Notes under the pieces: generated by a model
Told to the model about the DNA's origin: nothing
The model's input: only the letters and a program-made list of their open reading frames with translations
Database searches by the model: none
Program-made: the position numbers and the translations under genes
Shown: positions 27,379 through 36,159 of the stretch, one piece after another
How positions within the stretch are numbered: the stretch's first letter is position 1
Layout of the letters: each line of letters begins with the position of its first letter
DNA from: Streptoalloteichus hindustanus
GTDB lineage: Bacteria; Actinomycetota; Actinomycetes; Mycobacteriales; Pseudonocardiaceae
Assembly: GCF_900129375.1 (NCBI RefSeq)
Contig: NZ_FQVN01000003.1
Span: 62,001 to 126,000, forward strand
Reading direction: 5' to 3'
Length of the DNA stretch: 64,000 bases

Positions 27379-28230
27379 TCACCGCCGGGCAGTGAACCGC
27401 CCTCGGTCGAGGACGACGTCGCCGGCGCCGTTCGCGGTGCGGAACAACACGTTTCCGTCGCCGGCGTCCCACAACGAGACGACCAGTTCCTCACCCGGCC
27501 AGACCGGGCGCGTGAACCTGCCGAACATCCCGGCGACCCCGTCGGGGTCCCCGCCACAGACCGCGTTCACGAGCAGCCGGCAGGTGATCCCGTAGGTGCA
27601 CAGGCCGTGCAGGATCGGGCGGTCGAAGCCGCCCCGCGCGGCGAAGGCCGGGTCGGAGTGCAACGGGTTGCGGTCGCCGGTGAGCCGGTACAGCAACGCC
27701 TGGTTCACCGCCGTGCGGAAGCGCAGCACCTCGTCGGGTTCTCCGCGCGGCACGGACCACCCGGCGCTCGCGCCGCGCGGCCCGCCGAAGCCGCCTTCGC
27801 CCCTGATGAACACCGACGACCGGGTGGTCAACAGTGGACCGTCCACATCGGACCCTTCGGTCTCGACGACGACCAGCGCGCCCTTCCCCTTGTCGAACAC
27901 GTCGACGACCTTGCGGCGCAACGTCATCCGCCCGGCGACGGGCAGCGGCCGCCGCAGGACGAGCGACTGCTCCGCGTGCACGAGCAGCGCCCGGTCGAAG
28001 TCACCGAGCCGGATCTCCTGCGGGCCGCCGAACTGGGCGAGGACGATGCCCAGGGTCGGCAGGGCGCGCTGCTCGACCCCCGTCGTGTTCTCCGTGCTGA
28101 GCGCCAGTTCGGCGACCGGGTCGTCCTGGCCGGCGCCGACGGCCACCGCGTACCGCAACGCGTCGTCGGCGGTCCAGCTCTGCTCCCATGGGCCCTCGGT
28201 CCGGCCGACCAGGTTCGGGTCCAGCGCCAC
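27379..28230 (-). CDS. MaoC-family (hydratase 2) dehydratase
   Basis: A 283-residue double hot-dog protein. The C-terminal half has the hydratase-2 motif YRLTGDRNPLHSDPAFA and then FDRPILHGLCT, giving the catalytic Asp and His. The N-terminal half is a diverged hot-dog. It hydrates trans-2-enoyl-CoA in a beta-oxidation-like route. GTG 28230 follows GGGGGAGACGAC. It is 12 bp downstream of the acyl-CoA dehydrogenase gene, so the two form an operon: dehydrogenation followed by hydration of the same acyl-CoA. The divergent TetR gene is the likely repressor. Confidence 0.9.
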   Translation of the reverse strand: MALDPNLVGRTEGPWEQSWTADDALRYAVAVGAGQDDPVAELALSTENTTGVEQRALPTLGIVLAQFGGPQEIRLGDFDRALLVHAEQSLVLRRPLPVAGRMTLRRKVVDVFDKGKGALVVVETEGSDVDGPLLTTRSSVFIRGEGGFGGPRGASAGWSVPRGEPDEVLRFRTAVNQALLYRLTGDRNPLHSDPAFAARGGFDRPILHGLCTYGITCRLLVNAVCGGDPDGVAGMFGRFTRPVWPGEELVVSLWDAGDGNVLFRTANGAGDVVLDRGRFTARR

Positions 28231-28242
28231 GTCGTCTCCCCC

Positions 28243-29412
28243 TCAGCCGAGCACGCCGCCGACGGAAACGTGCCCCTTCAACAGGTTCCTGGCGATCGTG
28301 CGCCGCTGGATCTCGTCGGTGCCCTCGTAGATCCGCAACAACCGCAGTTCCCGGTACCACCGCTCGACCGGGAGCTCCTTGGTGTACCCCATGCCGCCGT
28401 GGATCTGGAGCACGCGGTCGACGATCTCGTTGGCCTTCACCCCGCCGTAGAGCTTGGCGACCGACTGCGCGTGCCGGGAGTCGATGCCGGCGTCGACCTG
28501 CCAGGCGGCGTGCAGCACGAGCCACCGCATCGCCTCGATCTCCACCCCGGACTCCGCGATCATCCACTGGATGGCCTGGCGCTCGGCGAGCGGTTCGCCG
28601 AAGGTGTGGCGGACGCGCGCGTGCTCCATGGCCATCTCCAGCAACCGCTCGCAGGCGCCCAGCGCCCGCGCGGGCAACAGGTAGCGGCCGCGCCCGATCC
28701 ACCGCATGGCCAACGCGAAGCCCTGCCCCACCTCGCCGAGGACGTTGGCCGAGGGGACCCGCACGCCGTCGAACACCAGCGAGGCCGGGCCCCACTCGCC
28801 CATCGTCGCGATCGGCTCGGAGGTCCAGCCCGACTCGCGGTCCACCAGGAAGCAGGTGACGCCGCCGTCGGCGCCCCGCTCGCGGTCGGTCACGGCGAAC
28901 ACCATGGCGAAGTCGGCCTCGTGGCCGTGGGTGATGAAGGTCTTCTCACCGTCGATGACCCAGTCGTCGCCGTCGCGCCGCGCGGTCGTCCGGATCGCCT
29001 TGGCGTCCGACCCCGCGCCGGGCTCGGTGAGCGCGAAGCAGGACACCCGCTCACCGGCGATCGTCGGCAGCAGGTAGCGCCGCTTCTGCTCCTCGTCGCC
29101 GGAGTAGAGGATGTTGTCGGCCGATCCGCCGAACGAGAACGGCACGAAGGTGCGGCCCAGCTCCACCTCGACCAGCGCGGTGAGCACAGCCCCCAGCCCC
29201 ATGCCGCCGTACTCCCGCGGCGTCTGCACACCCCAGAACCCCGCCGCCCGCGCGATTTCCCGCAACTGGCGCAGTTCCTCCGGCGGCAGTCCCGGCTCAC
29301 CGCGCCGTTCCCGTCGCAGCACCTCCGGTTCCAACGGGAGCAGCTCGCGGCGCACGAAGGTGCGCACCCAGTCGCGGACGTCGCGTTCGGTGTCGGTCAG
29401 CCCGAAGTCCAC
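28243..29412 (-). CDS. Acyl-CoA dehydrogenase
   Basis: A 389-residue FAD enzyme of standard length. Motifs include CFALTEPGAGSDAKAIRT (FAD/substrate loop), FITHGHEADFAMVF, and near the C-terminus KLYGGVKANEIVDRVLQIHGG and EGTDEIQRRTIARNLL. The likely catalytic base lies in the EGTDE region. It introduces the alpha-beta double bond into an acyl-CoA. GTG 29412 follows AGGAGGG. The start codon lies inside the GTCCAC-A-GTGGAC palindrome (29407-29419). It is the first gene of the ACAD-MaoC operon and faces the TetR gene across a perfect operator. Confidence 0.93.
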   Translation of the reverse strand: MDFGLTDTERDVRDWVRTFVRRELLPLEPEVLRRERRGEPGLPPEELRQLREIARAAGFWGVQTPREYGGMGLGAVLTALVEVELGRTFVPFSFGGSADNILYSGDEEQKRRYLLPTIAGERVSCFALTEPGAGSDAKAIRTTARRDGDDWVIDGEKTFITHGHEADFAMVFAVTDRERGADGGVTCFLVDRESGWTSEPIATMGEWGPASLVFDGVRVPSANVLGEVGQGFALAMRWIGRGRYLLPARALGACERLLEMAMEHARVRHTFGEPLAERQAIQWMIAESGVEIEAMRWLVLHAAWQVDAGIDSRHAQSVAKLYGGVKANEIVDRVLQIHGGMGYTKELPVERWYRELRLLRIYEGTDEIQRRTIARNLLKGHVSVGGVLG

Positions 29413-29513
29413 AGTGGACCCTCCTGTTCGCGGGAACCGGCCTGCGGCGAGGCGGAGGAAGGCCAGGCCGCGTCCCGCCGACGGCGAACCCGGTGCGGCA
29501 TGGCGACCTCGCT

Positions 29514-29532
29514 AAACTAACGACGTTAGTTT
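29514..29532. promoter_or_regulatory. TetR-type operator
   Basis: AAACTAAC-GAC-GTTAGTTT is a perfect 8-bp dyad with a 3-bp centre, in an AT-rich patch between the divergent ACAD and TetR genes. It is the natural binding site for the TetR protein encoded at 29645, controlling both directions. Confidence 0.7.
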
Positions 29533-29644
29533 TGTTGCCGCACCCTAGGCCCGGGACACCGACGGGGACAAGGCCCGAACGCGCGATCACCACCCCGGCC
29601 GCTCCGGGCCCTCCTCGGTCGTCCCCCGAGCACCCGAGGACGCG

Positions 29645-30274
29645 ATGCCCCGACCGAGCACGCCCCGGCTCTCACCGGACCTCATCCGCGCCGCCGCGCT
29701 CCGGATCATCGACGCGGAGGGGCTGGCCGCGCTGTCCATGCGCCGGCTCGCCGAGGCGCTCGGGGTGCGCGCGGCGTCGCTGTACAACCACGTCCGCACC
29801 AAGGAGGCGCTGCTCGACGACGTGGCCAACGCGATCGTCGCCGGCGTGGAGCCGCCCGACCCCGACACCGACGACTGGCGGGCGGCGGTGCTCGGCTGGG
29901 CCCGCTCCTACCGGGCGGCCCTGGCCGCGCACCCGCACATCGTCCCGTTCCTGGCCGGGGAACCGCTGGAGCGCGAGGCGTCCCTGCGGCTGGCCGACGC
30001 GGTCCACGGCGTGCTGGTCGGGGCGGGCTGGCCGCCGCGCCAGGCGACGATGATCGGCGCGGCCGTGCGTTACCTTGTGCTCGGTGCGGCGCTGGGGTCG
30101 TTCGCCGGCGGGTTCGTCGACGACGCCGACGTCTACGCGGAGCGGTTCCCGAACCTCGGCCAGGCGCACCGGCTGCGGGCCCACGCCGACGAGATCGACA
30201 GGGACAGCTTCGAGCTCGCCCTGGGGGCGCTGGTCGACGGCCTCGCGGCGCGACACCCCACCCGGGGGGCGTGA
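29645..30274 (+). CDS. TetR-family transcriptional regulator
   Basis: A 209-residue repressor. The N-terminal HTH reads LRIIDAEGLAALSMRRLAEA, then LGVRAASLYNHVRTKEALLD. The C-terminal part resembles the TetR_C domain of tetracycline-type repressors (residues 75-200). ATG 29645 follows GAGGACG. It is divergent from the ACAD-MaoC operon with the dyad at 29514-29532 between them, so it probably represses fatty-acyl or related acyl-CoA degradation and itself. Its stop overlaps an alternative start of the BlaI gene. Confidence 0.9.
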   Translation: MPRPSTPRLSPDLIRAAALRIIDAEGLAALSMRRLAEALGVRAASLYNHVRTKEALLDDVANAIVAGVEPPDPDTDDWRAAVLGWARSYRAALAAHPHIVPFLAGEPLEREASLRLADAVHGVLVGAGWPPRQATMIGAAVRYLVLGAALGSFAGGFVDDADVYAERFPNLGQAHRLRAHADEIDRDSFELALGALVDGLAARHPTRGA

Positions 30275-30288
30275 GACGAGGGGGCGGC

Positions 30289-30708
30289 GTGCGTTGGCCT
30301 GGCGGCGGGCTGGAGTCCGCGGTGATGGAGCAGCTCTGGGCTGCCGAAGAGACCCGCGCCGAGGAGTCCCACACCGGGGAGCCCCACGTCGGGCTCACCG
30401 TGCGCCAGGTGCGCGACCTGCTCGCGCCGAGCCGTCCCCTGGCCTACACCACGGTCCTCACCGTCCTCGACAACCTCTACAAGAAGGGGCTGGCGCGTCG
30501 CGCGCTGGTCGGCCGCGCGTACACCTACCGCGCCGTGGCCAGCCGCGAGGAGCACGCCGCCGAGCTGATGGCGCAGGCGCTGTCGGCCAGCGCGGACCGG
30601 TCCCTCGCCTTCCTGCGGTTCGTGGACCGGATGTCGGCGGAGGACATCGCGGCGCTGCGGAGCGCGTTGGACCGGGCGACGCGCCACCTGGACGAGGAGT
30701 CGTCATGA
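30289..30708 (+). CDS. BlaI/MecI-family transcriptional repressor
   Basis: About 139 residues of winged-helix BlaI type: LESAVMEQLWAA, TVRQVRDLLAPSRPLAYTTV, LTVLDNLYKKGLARRAL, and a C-terminal dimerisation helix (FLRFVDRMSAEDIAALRSAL). GTG 30289 follows GAGGGGGCGG; GTG 30271, overlapping the TetR stop, is an alternative. It overlaps the M56 peptidase gene by ATGA, so the two are translationally coupled. In this pair the membrane peptidase classically senses envelope stress and leads to cleavage of the repressor. A BlaI-box-like dyad lies at 31891. Confidence 0.9.
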   Translation: MRWPGGGLESAVMEQLWAAEETRAEESHTGEPHVGLTVRQVRDLLAPSRPLAYTTVLTVLDNLYKKGLARRALVGRAYTYRAVASREEHAAELMAQALSASADRSLAFLRFVDRMSAEDIAALRSALDRATRHLDEESS

Positions 30709-31667
30709 GCTGGCTGGCGGTGGGCGCGCTGGGCGGCACGACCACGCTCGCCCTCGCGGCCACGCCCGCGCTGTCCCGACTCCGGGTGCTGCGGGCCGTT
30801 CCGGGGGTCGGGTTGGTGGCGTGGCTGGGCACGTCGGCCGCGGTGGTCGGCGCCTCGCTCTTCGCCGGCCCGCTCACGCTCCTGCCCGGCCACGGCCCCG
30901 AGGGCGTGCGGGCCTGGGCGTCCTGCCTCCTGCACTGCCAGCACCCGATGCCCCACCACCACCTGGCGGTCGCGCTGCCGGTGCTGGTGTCCCTGACGGT
31001 CGCGGTGCGGCTGGTCGTCGTGACCGCGAGCCTCGCCCGGCGCAGGTCCGAGGCGGTGCGGCGGCACCGGGCGGCGACGGACCTCCTCGGCCGGCTCGAC
31101 GAGCGGTCCGGCGCGCTCGTGGTGGACCACCCGACGCCGGTGGGCTACTGCCTCCCCGGCCGCCCCCGGCGGATCGTGCTCAGCAGCGCGGCCGTGGCGA
31201 CGCTGGACGAACCCCAGCTCGCCGCCGTCGTGGCCCACGAACGGGCGCACCTGGACGGGCGCCACCACCTCCTCGTGGCCGTGGCCGCCGTGCTGGCCGG
31301 CGCCCTGCCCGGGCTGCCGCTCCTGCGGACGACCCGCGACCAGGTGGAGTTGCTGGTGGAACGCGCGGCCGACGAGAGCGCGGGCCGCCGGCACGGACGC
31401 CGCGTGCTGGCCGGCGCGTTGCTGCGGATGGCCGCCGGGCTCGTGCCCGACGCGTCGCCGGGCACGGCGCCCGACACAGCGCTCAGCGCCACCGGGGCGA
31501 ACCTGGCGACCAGGATGGACTACCTGCTGACGCCGCCGCCCCGGCCGGTGGCGATGGCGTCCGGGGTGGCGGCCCTGGTTGCCGGCCCGGTCGCCGCGGC
31601 GCTCGTGGCCGGCGCGGGTCTGGTCGTCACGATGGCCCTGGTCTGCCAGGTGTTGTCGCTGCTCTGA
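30705..31667 (+). CDS. M56-family membrane metallopeptidase (MecR1/BlaR1-like)
   Basis: A 320-residue membrane protein with hydrophobic segments near residues 1-20, 28-55, 85-110, 185-205 and 285-318. The zinc motif HERAH sits in AAVVAHERAHLDG near residue 178. A conserved RAADESAG follows, likely the third zinc ligand region. There is no penicillin-sensor domain, so it differs from true BlaR1 and fits the shorter actinobacterial M56 proteins. ATG 30705 overlaps the BlaI stop. It is proposed to inactivate the partner repressor on an envelope signal. Confidence 0.9.
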   Translation: MSWLAVGALGGTTTLALAATPALSRLRVLRAVPGVGLVAWLGTSAAVVGASLFAGPLTLLPGHGPEGVRAWASCLLHCQHPMPHHHLAVALPVLVSLTVAVRLVVVTASLARRRSEAVRRHRAATDLLGRLDERSGALVVDHPTPVGYCLPGRPRRIVLSSAAVATLDEPQLAAVVAHERAHLDGRHHLLVAVAAVLAGALPGLPLLRTTRDQVELLVERAADESAGRRHGRRVLAGALLRMAAGLVPDASPGTAPDTALSATGANLATRMDYLLTPPPRPVAMASGVAALVAGPVAAALVAGAGLVVTMALVCQVLSLL

Positions 31668-31890
31668 GCCGCTGTCCGTTCTGGGCTGCTCCGCCCGCGT
31701 TCCGGGGCGCTCCGCCGCTCTGACCAGCGCGCCGCTCCCGGTATGTCGGGCGGGCGCTCTCGGCTCCACCACCCGACGACCGGTGCGAGTGGCAGGCGGC
31801 TCGGTCTGGGGGTCGCCGAGCCGCCCGCCACCGCGGGTCGTCCGCGCCGGGCGAGAGGGGGGAAACCGCCGATCGGTCACGCGGACGGGC

Positions 31891-31909
31891 CTACTATGCA
31901 GCCTAGTAG
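31891..31909. promoter_or_regulatory. BlaI-box-like dyad upstream of the kinase gene
   Basis: CTACTA-TGCAGCC-TAGTAG is a 6-bp inverted repeat in the 445-bp gap between the M56 and kinase genes. The TACTA/TAGTA half-sites resemble BlaI operators. The rest of the gap (31668-32112) shows no gene. It lies about 200 bp before the kinase start, suggesting BlaI control of the kinase. This is inference. Confidence 0.4.
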
Positions 31910-32112
31910 TTGAACTTGCAACCCCATCGGACGATTCAGTCATCACGGACCGCAACGCCAGCGCGGGGCTGCCCTCGACTCGCGGCACCCTCGTTCCACC
32001 TGGCCAGGCCCCTTCCGAACGCCAACCCCACCCCGGGTCGGCCTCGGGTCGGCCAATCACCCCGACAGGTTCTCTAAGCTCGGGTCGGGAGGACGTGGGG
32101 AGGAACCAGCTC

Positions 32113-33882
32113 GTGCAACCGCTGTCTGCGGACGATCCGGATCGCGTCGGAGGCTATGCGCTGCTCGGCCGACTGGGCCGCGGCGCGATGGGCGCGGTCT
32201 ACCTGGCCCGGTCGCGCGGCGGCCGGCCGGTCGCGGTGAAGGTGGTCAAGGCCGAGCTGGCCGAGGACCCGACCTTCCGGGAGCGGTTCCGCCGCGAGGT
32301 CGCCAGCGCCAGGGCCGTTGGCGGGTTCTGGACCGCGGCCGTCGTGGACGCCGACACCGAGGCGCCCCGGCCGTGGTTCGCCAGCGAGTACGTCGCCGGC
32401 CCCACCCTGCACGAGGCCGTGACCCGGCACGGGCCGCTGCCCGAGCACGCGGTGCGCCTGCTCGGCGCGGGCCTGGCCGAGGCGTTGGCCGCCATCCACG
32501 GCGCCAACCTGGTGCACCGGGACCTCAAGCCGGGCAACGTGCTGCTGGGCGCGGACGGCCCGCGCGTGATCGACTTCGGCATCTCCCGCGCGCTGGAGCG
32601 CGCCGGCCTGACCATGACCGGGATGTTCTTCGGCACGCCCGGCTTCTTCTCCCCGGAGCAGACCACGGGCGAGGAGATCGGCCCGCCCAGCGACGTGTTC
32701 TCGCTCGGCGCGGTCCTCGTGTTCGCGGCCACCGGGGTCGGGCCCTTCGGCGACGGCCACACCACCGCGATGCTCTACCGGGTGGTGCACGCCGAGGCGG
32801 ACCTCAGCCGGCTCAGCCCCGGCCTGCGGGCCCTGATCGGCCCGTGCCTGGCCAAGAACCCGGCCGCCCGGCCCTCCGCCGAGCAGCTCCTGGCCGCGAT
32901 CGGCGACCACGGGGGCTCGACCCGCGAGGCGACCAGCTGGCTCCCCGCGGCCGTCACCACCCTCATCGACGAGCGCACCGCACTGGTCGCGGCCCCGCCG
33001 CCGCGACGCCCCACCCTGGTCGTCCCAGCGCCCGGGGTCCCAGCGCCCGGGGTCCCAGCGCCCGGGGTGCCAGCGCCCACCCGGGTCGGGCCGCCGGTCG
33101 GCCAGCCCACCCTGGTGGCGACCGCGGAGGCGCCGGTGGCCGCCCCGCCGCCCGCGCGGCTCCCCCCGCCGCCGTCGCCCAAGCCCCCGACGCAGGTCAT
33201 GACCGCTCCGGAGGAGCCGCCCGCCGAGGCGGGCCCCCCGCTTCCGGTGGCAGCCGTGCAGGCGGTCTCCCGGGCGGTGGAGAAGGTGCGGGCCGGCAAC
33301 GCCGCGCGCCAGCGCGCCAGGGCCGCGACGCAGGCGGCCGCCCAGCGGCTCGAACAGGCGATGGCCGGGGGCGTCCGCTTCGCCGCGGCCAAGGCCGGCT
33401 CGGTGTTCTTCGGCGTGCTCGGCCTGACCCTGGCCGCGGGCCTGGTGTACATGATCAACCTCCGGGGCACGCCGTCGAACCTGGGCGTGGTGCTCACCGC
33501 CGCGCTGGCCTGCGCGTACTTCGCCGGCAGCGGCGTGCTCTCCCTGGTCCGGGCGGCGCTGCCGTCGGTCGAGCTGGTGGTCAGCCCGGTCGGCGTGACC
33601 CTGTGCCAGGGCCGGCGGCGCCGGCACCTGGACTGGCACCACATCACCAGGATCGGCGTCGTCGGCCGGGGTCGGCGGCAGTACCTCGTCGCCTGGCTCG
33701 CCGCCGGCGTCGACGTCCCGAACGCGCTGGTCGGCCACCGGTTCCGGCCCCACCAGGGCGGCATCCGGCTGTTCCCGCTGGGCGGGGGCAACCGGCCGCG
33801 GCGCGAGGTCCGCCAGCACGCCAGGGACGTCCGGGCCGCGCTGGCCCACTACGCCCGGGGGTGCTACGACCCGCAGCTCTGA
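32113..33882 (+). CDS. Eukaryotic-type Ser/Thr protein kinase
   Basis: A 589-residue kinase. The N-terminal catalytic domain (residues 13-275) has GRLGRGAMGAVYLA, ATP-binding Lys43, the catalytic loop H135-R-D137-LKPGN and D154-F-G. A Pro/Ala-rich linker contains three tandem PAPGV units (33026-33080). Near residues 430-500 come two hydrophobic segments (VFFGVLGLTLAAGLVYMI; VVLTAALACAYFAGSGVLSL), then a basic C-terminal domain ending in YDPQL. There is no PASTA domain. GTG 32113 is used with GGGGAGGAA upstream; GTG 32095 is possible. It probably signals at the membrane; its targets are unknown. Confidence 0.9.
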   Translation: MQPLSADDPDRVGGYALLGRLGRGAMGAVYLARSRGGRPVAVKVVKAELAEDPTFRERFRREVASARAVGGFWTAAVVDADTEAPRPWFASEYVAGPTLHEAVTRHGPLPEHAVRLLGAGLAEALAAIHGANLVHRDLKPGNVLLGADGPRVIDFGISRALERAGLTMTGMFFGTPGFFSPEQTTGEEIGPPSDVFSLGAVLVFAATGVGPFGDGHTTAMLYRVVHAEADLSRLSPGLRALIGPCLAKNPAARPSAEQLLAAIGDHGGSTREATSWLPAAVTTLIDERTALVAAPPPRRPTLVVPAPGVPAPGVPAPGVPAPTRVGPPVGQPTLVATAEAPVAAPPPARLPPPPSPKPPTQVMTAPEEPPAEAGPPLPVAAVQAVSRAVEKVRAGNAARQRARAATQAAAQRLEQAMAGGVRFAAAKAGSVFFGVLGLTLAAGLVYMINLRGTPSNLGVVLTAALACAYFAGSGVLSLVRAALPSVELVVSPVGVTLCQGRRRRHLDWHHITRIGVVGRGRRQYLVAWLAAGVDVPNALVGHRFRPHQGGIRLFPLGGGNRPRREVRQHARDVRAALAHYARGCYDPQL

Positions 33883-33926
33883 TCGTTCGCCCTGCCGCGC
33901 GGGCGCCGGTGCGGTACACAGGCGGG

Positions 33927-34943
33927 GTGGACCCCGTGCGGGCGCTCCGCCTGATCGCGTACCACCTGGAGCGGACCGGCGCGGCGACCTACCGGGTGCA
34001 GGCCTTCCGGCGGGCCGCGGCGGTCGCCGAGCGGGCCGGCGTCGACGAGCTGCGGCACCGGGCGGAGACCGGCGCGCTCACCGGGCTGACCGGCGTCGGC
34101 CGCACCACGGCCGAGGTGATCGCGCAGGCGCTGGCCGGGCGGGAGCCGGACTACCTGGTCGAGCTGACCGGACGGGACGCGCCGGAGCTGACCGGGGGCC
34201 ACCGGCTCCGGGCGGCGCTGCGCGGGGACTGCCACACCCACTCGGACTGGTCCGACGGCGGCAGCCCGATCGAGGAGATGGCGGAGACCGCGGCGGAGCT
34301 GGGCCACGAGTGGATCGCGCTCACCGACCACTCGCCGCGGCTGACGATCGCCAACGGCCTGTCGGCGGACCGGCTGCGCGCCCAGCTCGACGTGCTCGCC
34401 GAGCTCAACCGGCGGATCGCGCCGTTCCGGGTGCTCAGCGGGATCGAGGTGGACATCCTCGCCGACGGCCGGCTCGACCAGGACGAGCGGCTGCTCGGCG
34501 AACTGGACGTGGTGGTGGCCAGCGTGCACTCGGTCCTGCGGATGCCGGAGCGGGAGATGACCGAGCGGATGGTCACCGCGGTCAGCAACCCGCACGTGGA
34601 CGTGCTGGGGCACTGCACGGGACGGATCGTCACCGGGCGGGGCCGCCCCGAGTCGGCGTTCGACGCCAAGGAGGTGTTCCAGGCCTGCGCCGACCACGGA
34701 GTGGCGGTGGAGATCAACTCACGGCCGGAGCGGCTGGACCCGCCCCGGCGGCTGTTGCGCGTGGCGGTGGAGCTGGGCTGCCTGTTCTCGATCGACAGCG
34801 ACGCGCACGCGCCCGGCCAGCTCTCCTGGCTCGGCTTCGGCTGCCAGCGGGCCGAGGAGTGCGGCGTGCCGGCGGACCGGGTGGTCAACACCCGACCCGC
34901 CGACGAGCTGCTGGCCTGGGTCAGCGCGTCCGGTCCCCGCTGA
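33927..34943 (+). CDS. PHP-domain phosphoesterase with helix-hairpin-helix N-terminus
   Basis: A 338-residue protein resembling the C-terminal half of bacterial DNA polymerase X. An N-terminal HhH-like region (LRLIAYHLERTGAATYRVQA; GVGRTTAEVIAQALAG) is followed by a PHP metal centre: GDCHTHSDWSDG, ALTDHSP, GIEVDI, VVASVHS, VLGHCTGR, EINSRPERLD and IDSDAHAPGQL. All expected metal ligands appear present. No polymerase palm is encoded, so it is a stand-alone PHP enzyme, perhaps a DNA-end phosphatase/exonuclease or histidinol-phosphatase-like. The last 23 bp overlap the convergent gene at 34921. Confidence 0.88.
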   Translation: MDPVRALRLIAYHLERTGAATYRVQAFRRAAAVAERAGVDELRHRAETGALTGLTGVGRTTAEVIAQALAGREPDYLVELTGRDAPELTGGHRLRAALRGDCHTHSDWSDGGSPIEEMAETAAELGHEWIALTDHSPRLTIANGLSADRLRAQLDVLAELNRRIAPFRVLSGIEVDILADGRLDQDERLLGELDVVVASVHSVLRMPEREMTERMVTAVSNPHVDVLGHCTGRIVTGRGRPESAFDAKEVFQACADHGVAVEINSRPERLDPPRRLLRVAVELGCLFSIDSDAHAPGQLSWLGFGCQRAEECGVPADRVVNTRPADELLAWVSASGPR

Positions 34944-35307
34944 GGTGGCGGGCGAGCTGGTCCTCGGCCCACCCCGCCCAGTCCTCGTCCGGGGAGAGCA
35001 CCTCGACCGGGCAGCCGAAGATCCGCTGGCCCTCCTCGGCGTGCGCCCGGCGCTGGGCGGGCAGCTCGACGTCCACGACGTAGCCGATGCCCGCGCACCG
35101 CTCGGTGAGCTCGTCCCGCAGGGCCGTCAGGCGCTCCGCCTCGCGTCCGACCTCGTGCGGGACCCGGGGCGGGAACGCCACCACGACGAAGTGCCCGTCG
35201 TCGCGGACCTGCCGCTCCAGGGCGTGGCGCATGACCTCGGTCCACGGCCTGGGGTCCTCGCCCCGGCGGTTGTCCACCCGGGCGATGCGCGCGGCACGCG
35301 TGTCCAT
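34921..35307 (-). CDS. Hypothetical protein, 128 aa
   Basis: A soluble, charged protein (MRHALERQVRDDGHFVVVAF; REAERLTALRDELTERC) with mixed alpha/beta character and no recognised motif. ATG 35307 follows GGGAGGAGGGACACC, a strong ribosome site. Its 3' end overlaps the PHP gene antisense by 23 bp. No function proposed. Confidence 0.6.
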   Translation of the reverse strand: MDTRAARIARVDNRRGEDPRPWTEVMRHALERQVRDDGHFVVVAFPPRVPHEVGREAERLTALRDELTERCAGIGYVVDVELPAQRRAHAEEGQRIFGCPVEVLSPDEDWAGWAEDQLARHLSGDRTR

Positions 35308-35399
35308 GTGGTGTCCCTCCTCCCGACCCCGACCGGACCGAGCTTAGGGACGCCTTCCCCGACCACCCAGGGTGATCTTGCCCAACCACTCGATCGGCC

Positions 35400-35413
35400 G
35401 GGCAGCACTGCCC
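35400..35413. terminator. Short hairpin after the HNH gene
   Basis: GGGCAG-CA-CTGCCC lies 11 bp beyond the stop of the minus-strand HNH gene and before the promoter of the 128-aa gene. It is a plausible short terminator. Confidence 0.4.
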
Positions 35414-35423
35414 TTTCGGGTGG

Positions 35424-36116
35424 CTAGCGCGAGGTCGGAGCGGCCGAGCAGGCGCCGAGCATCTCGTGCAGCGCCGCCTTCTCCTCCTGGGTCACCCACA
35501 GCCCGTAACCGCTCTTGACCGTGATCCACCGGGTCGCGTACTCACACCAGTAGGTCCGCGCCGGCGGCTTCCACTGGGACGGGTCCTGGTCGCCCTTGCT
35601 CCGGTTGGTGTTCGCCGTCACCGCGAGGAGCTGCGGGGCCTTCAGGTCGTTGGCGAACTGGCTGCGCCGCTCGTCGGTCCAGTCGGCCGCGCCGGTGCGC
35701 CAGGCGTTGGCCAGCGGGACGACGTGGTCGATGTCCAGCTCCTCGGCCTTCTCCACGGTCTTGCCGTCGTACACGCTGACCCAGGTGCCGGCGGTGGCCC
35801 GGCACTCCTTGTCCGTCTGCACGCCCTTCCCGTCTCGCCGCAGCACCGTCTCCCGCGTGTCGCAGCCCTCGCCCTGGGAGATCCAGTGCTTGAACCGGTC
35901 GCGGGAGTAGCCCGTCATCGGGTGCCACGCGGCCACCTTGAGCTTCTCCAGCTGCGCGGCGGCCTCCCCCGAGCCGGGCACGGTCGCGGCCGGCGGAGCG
36001 CTGGAGGGCGCGGGCCCGGTGGGACCACCGAGCCGGTTCCAGCCCCACACCGACCCGGCCACCACCAGGGCCAGGAGCACCAGTCCGAGCAGCACCTGCC
36101 GCTGCTTCTCGCCCAC
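35424..36116 (-). CDS. Membrane-anchored or secreted HNH-family nuclease (DUF1524-type)
   Basis: A 230-residue protein with an N-terminal hydrophobic segment (residues 7-25) acting as signal or anchor, then a Pro/Ala linker. The HNH domain contains the metal motif DIDHVVPLANAW and, about 40 residues later, NRSKGDQDPSQW. These are the H, N and H/D elements of the DUF1524/GmrSD C-terminal nuclease family. Cysteines (GCDTRE, KECRA, WCEYAT) suit an extracellular fold. GTG 36116 follows GGGAGCG. It probably cleaves DNA outside the cell for nutrition or defence. The role is inferred. Confidence 0.88.
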   Translation of the reverse strand: MGEKQRQVLLGLVLLALVVAGSVWGWNRLGGPTGPAPSSAPPAATVPGSGEAAAQLEKLKVAAWHPMTGYSRDRFKHWISQGEGCDTRETVLRRDGKGVQTDKECRATAGTWVSVYDGKTVEKAEELDIDHVVPLANAWRTGAADWTDERRSQFANDLKAPQLLAVTANTNRSKGDQDPSQWKPPARTYWCEYATRWITVKSGYGLWVTQEEKAALHEMLGACSAAPTSR

Positions 36117-36131
36117 GCACGCTCCCCTACT

Positions 36132-36159
36132 CGATGATCACTCCAACGGGCGATCATCG
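36132..36159. promoter_or_regulatory. Inverted repeat upstream of the HNH gene
   Basis: CGATGATC (36132-36139) and GATCATCG (36152-36159) form a perfect dyad with a 12-bp spacer. It lies 16 bp upstream of the HNH start codon, between it and the end of the LuxR-type gene. It may be an operator of the nuclease gene. Confidence 0.35.

Noticed and set aside
33026-33080. Minisatellite in the kinase gene
   Set aside because: Three tandem copies encode PAPGV units of a normal Pro-rich kinase linker; in frame and unremarkable for the family.
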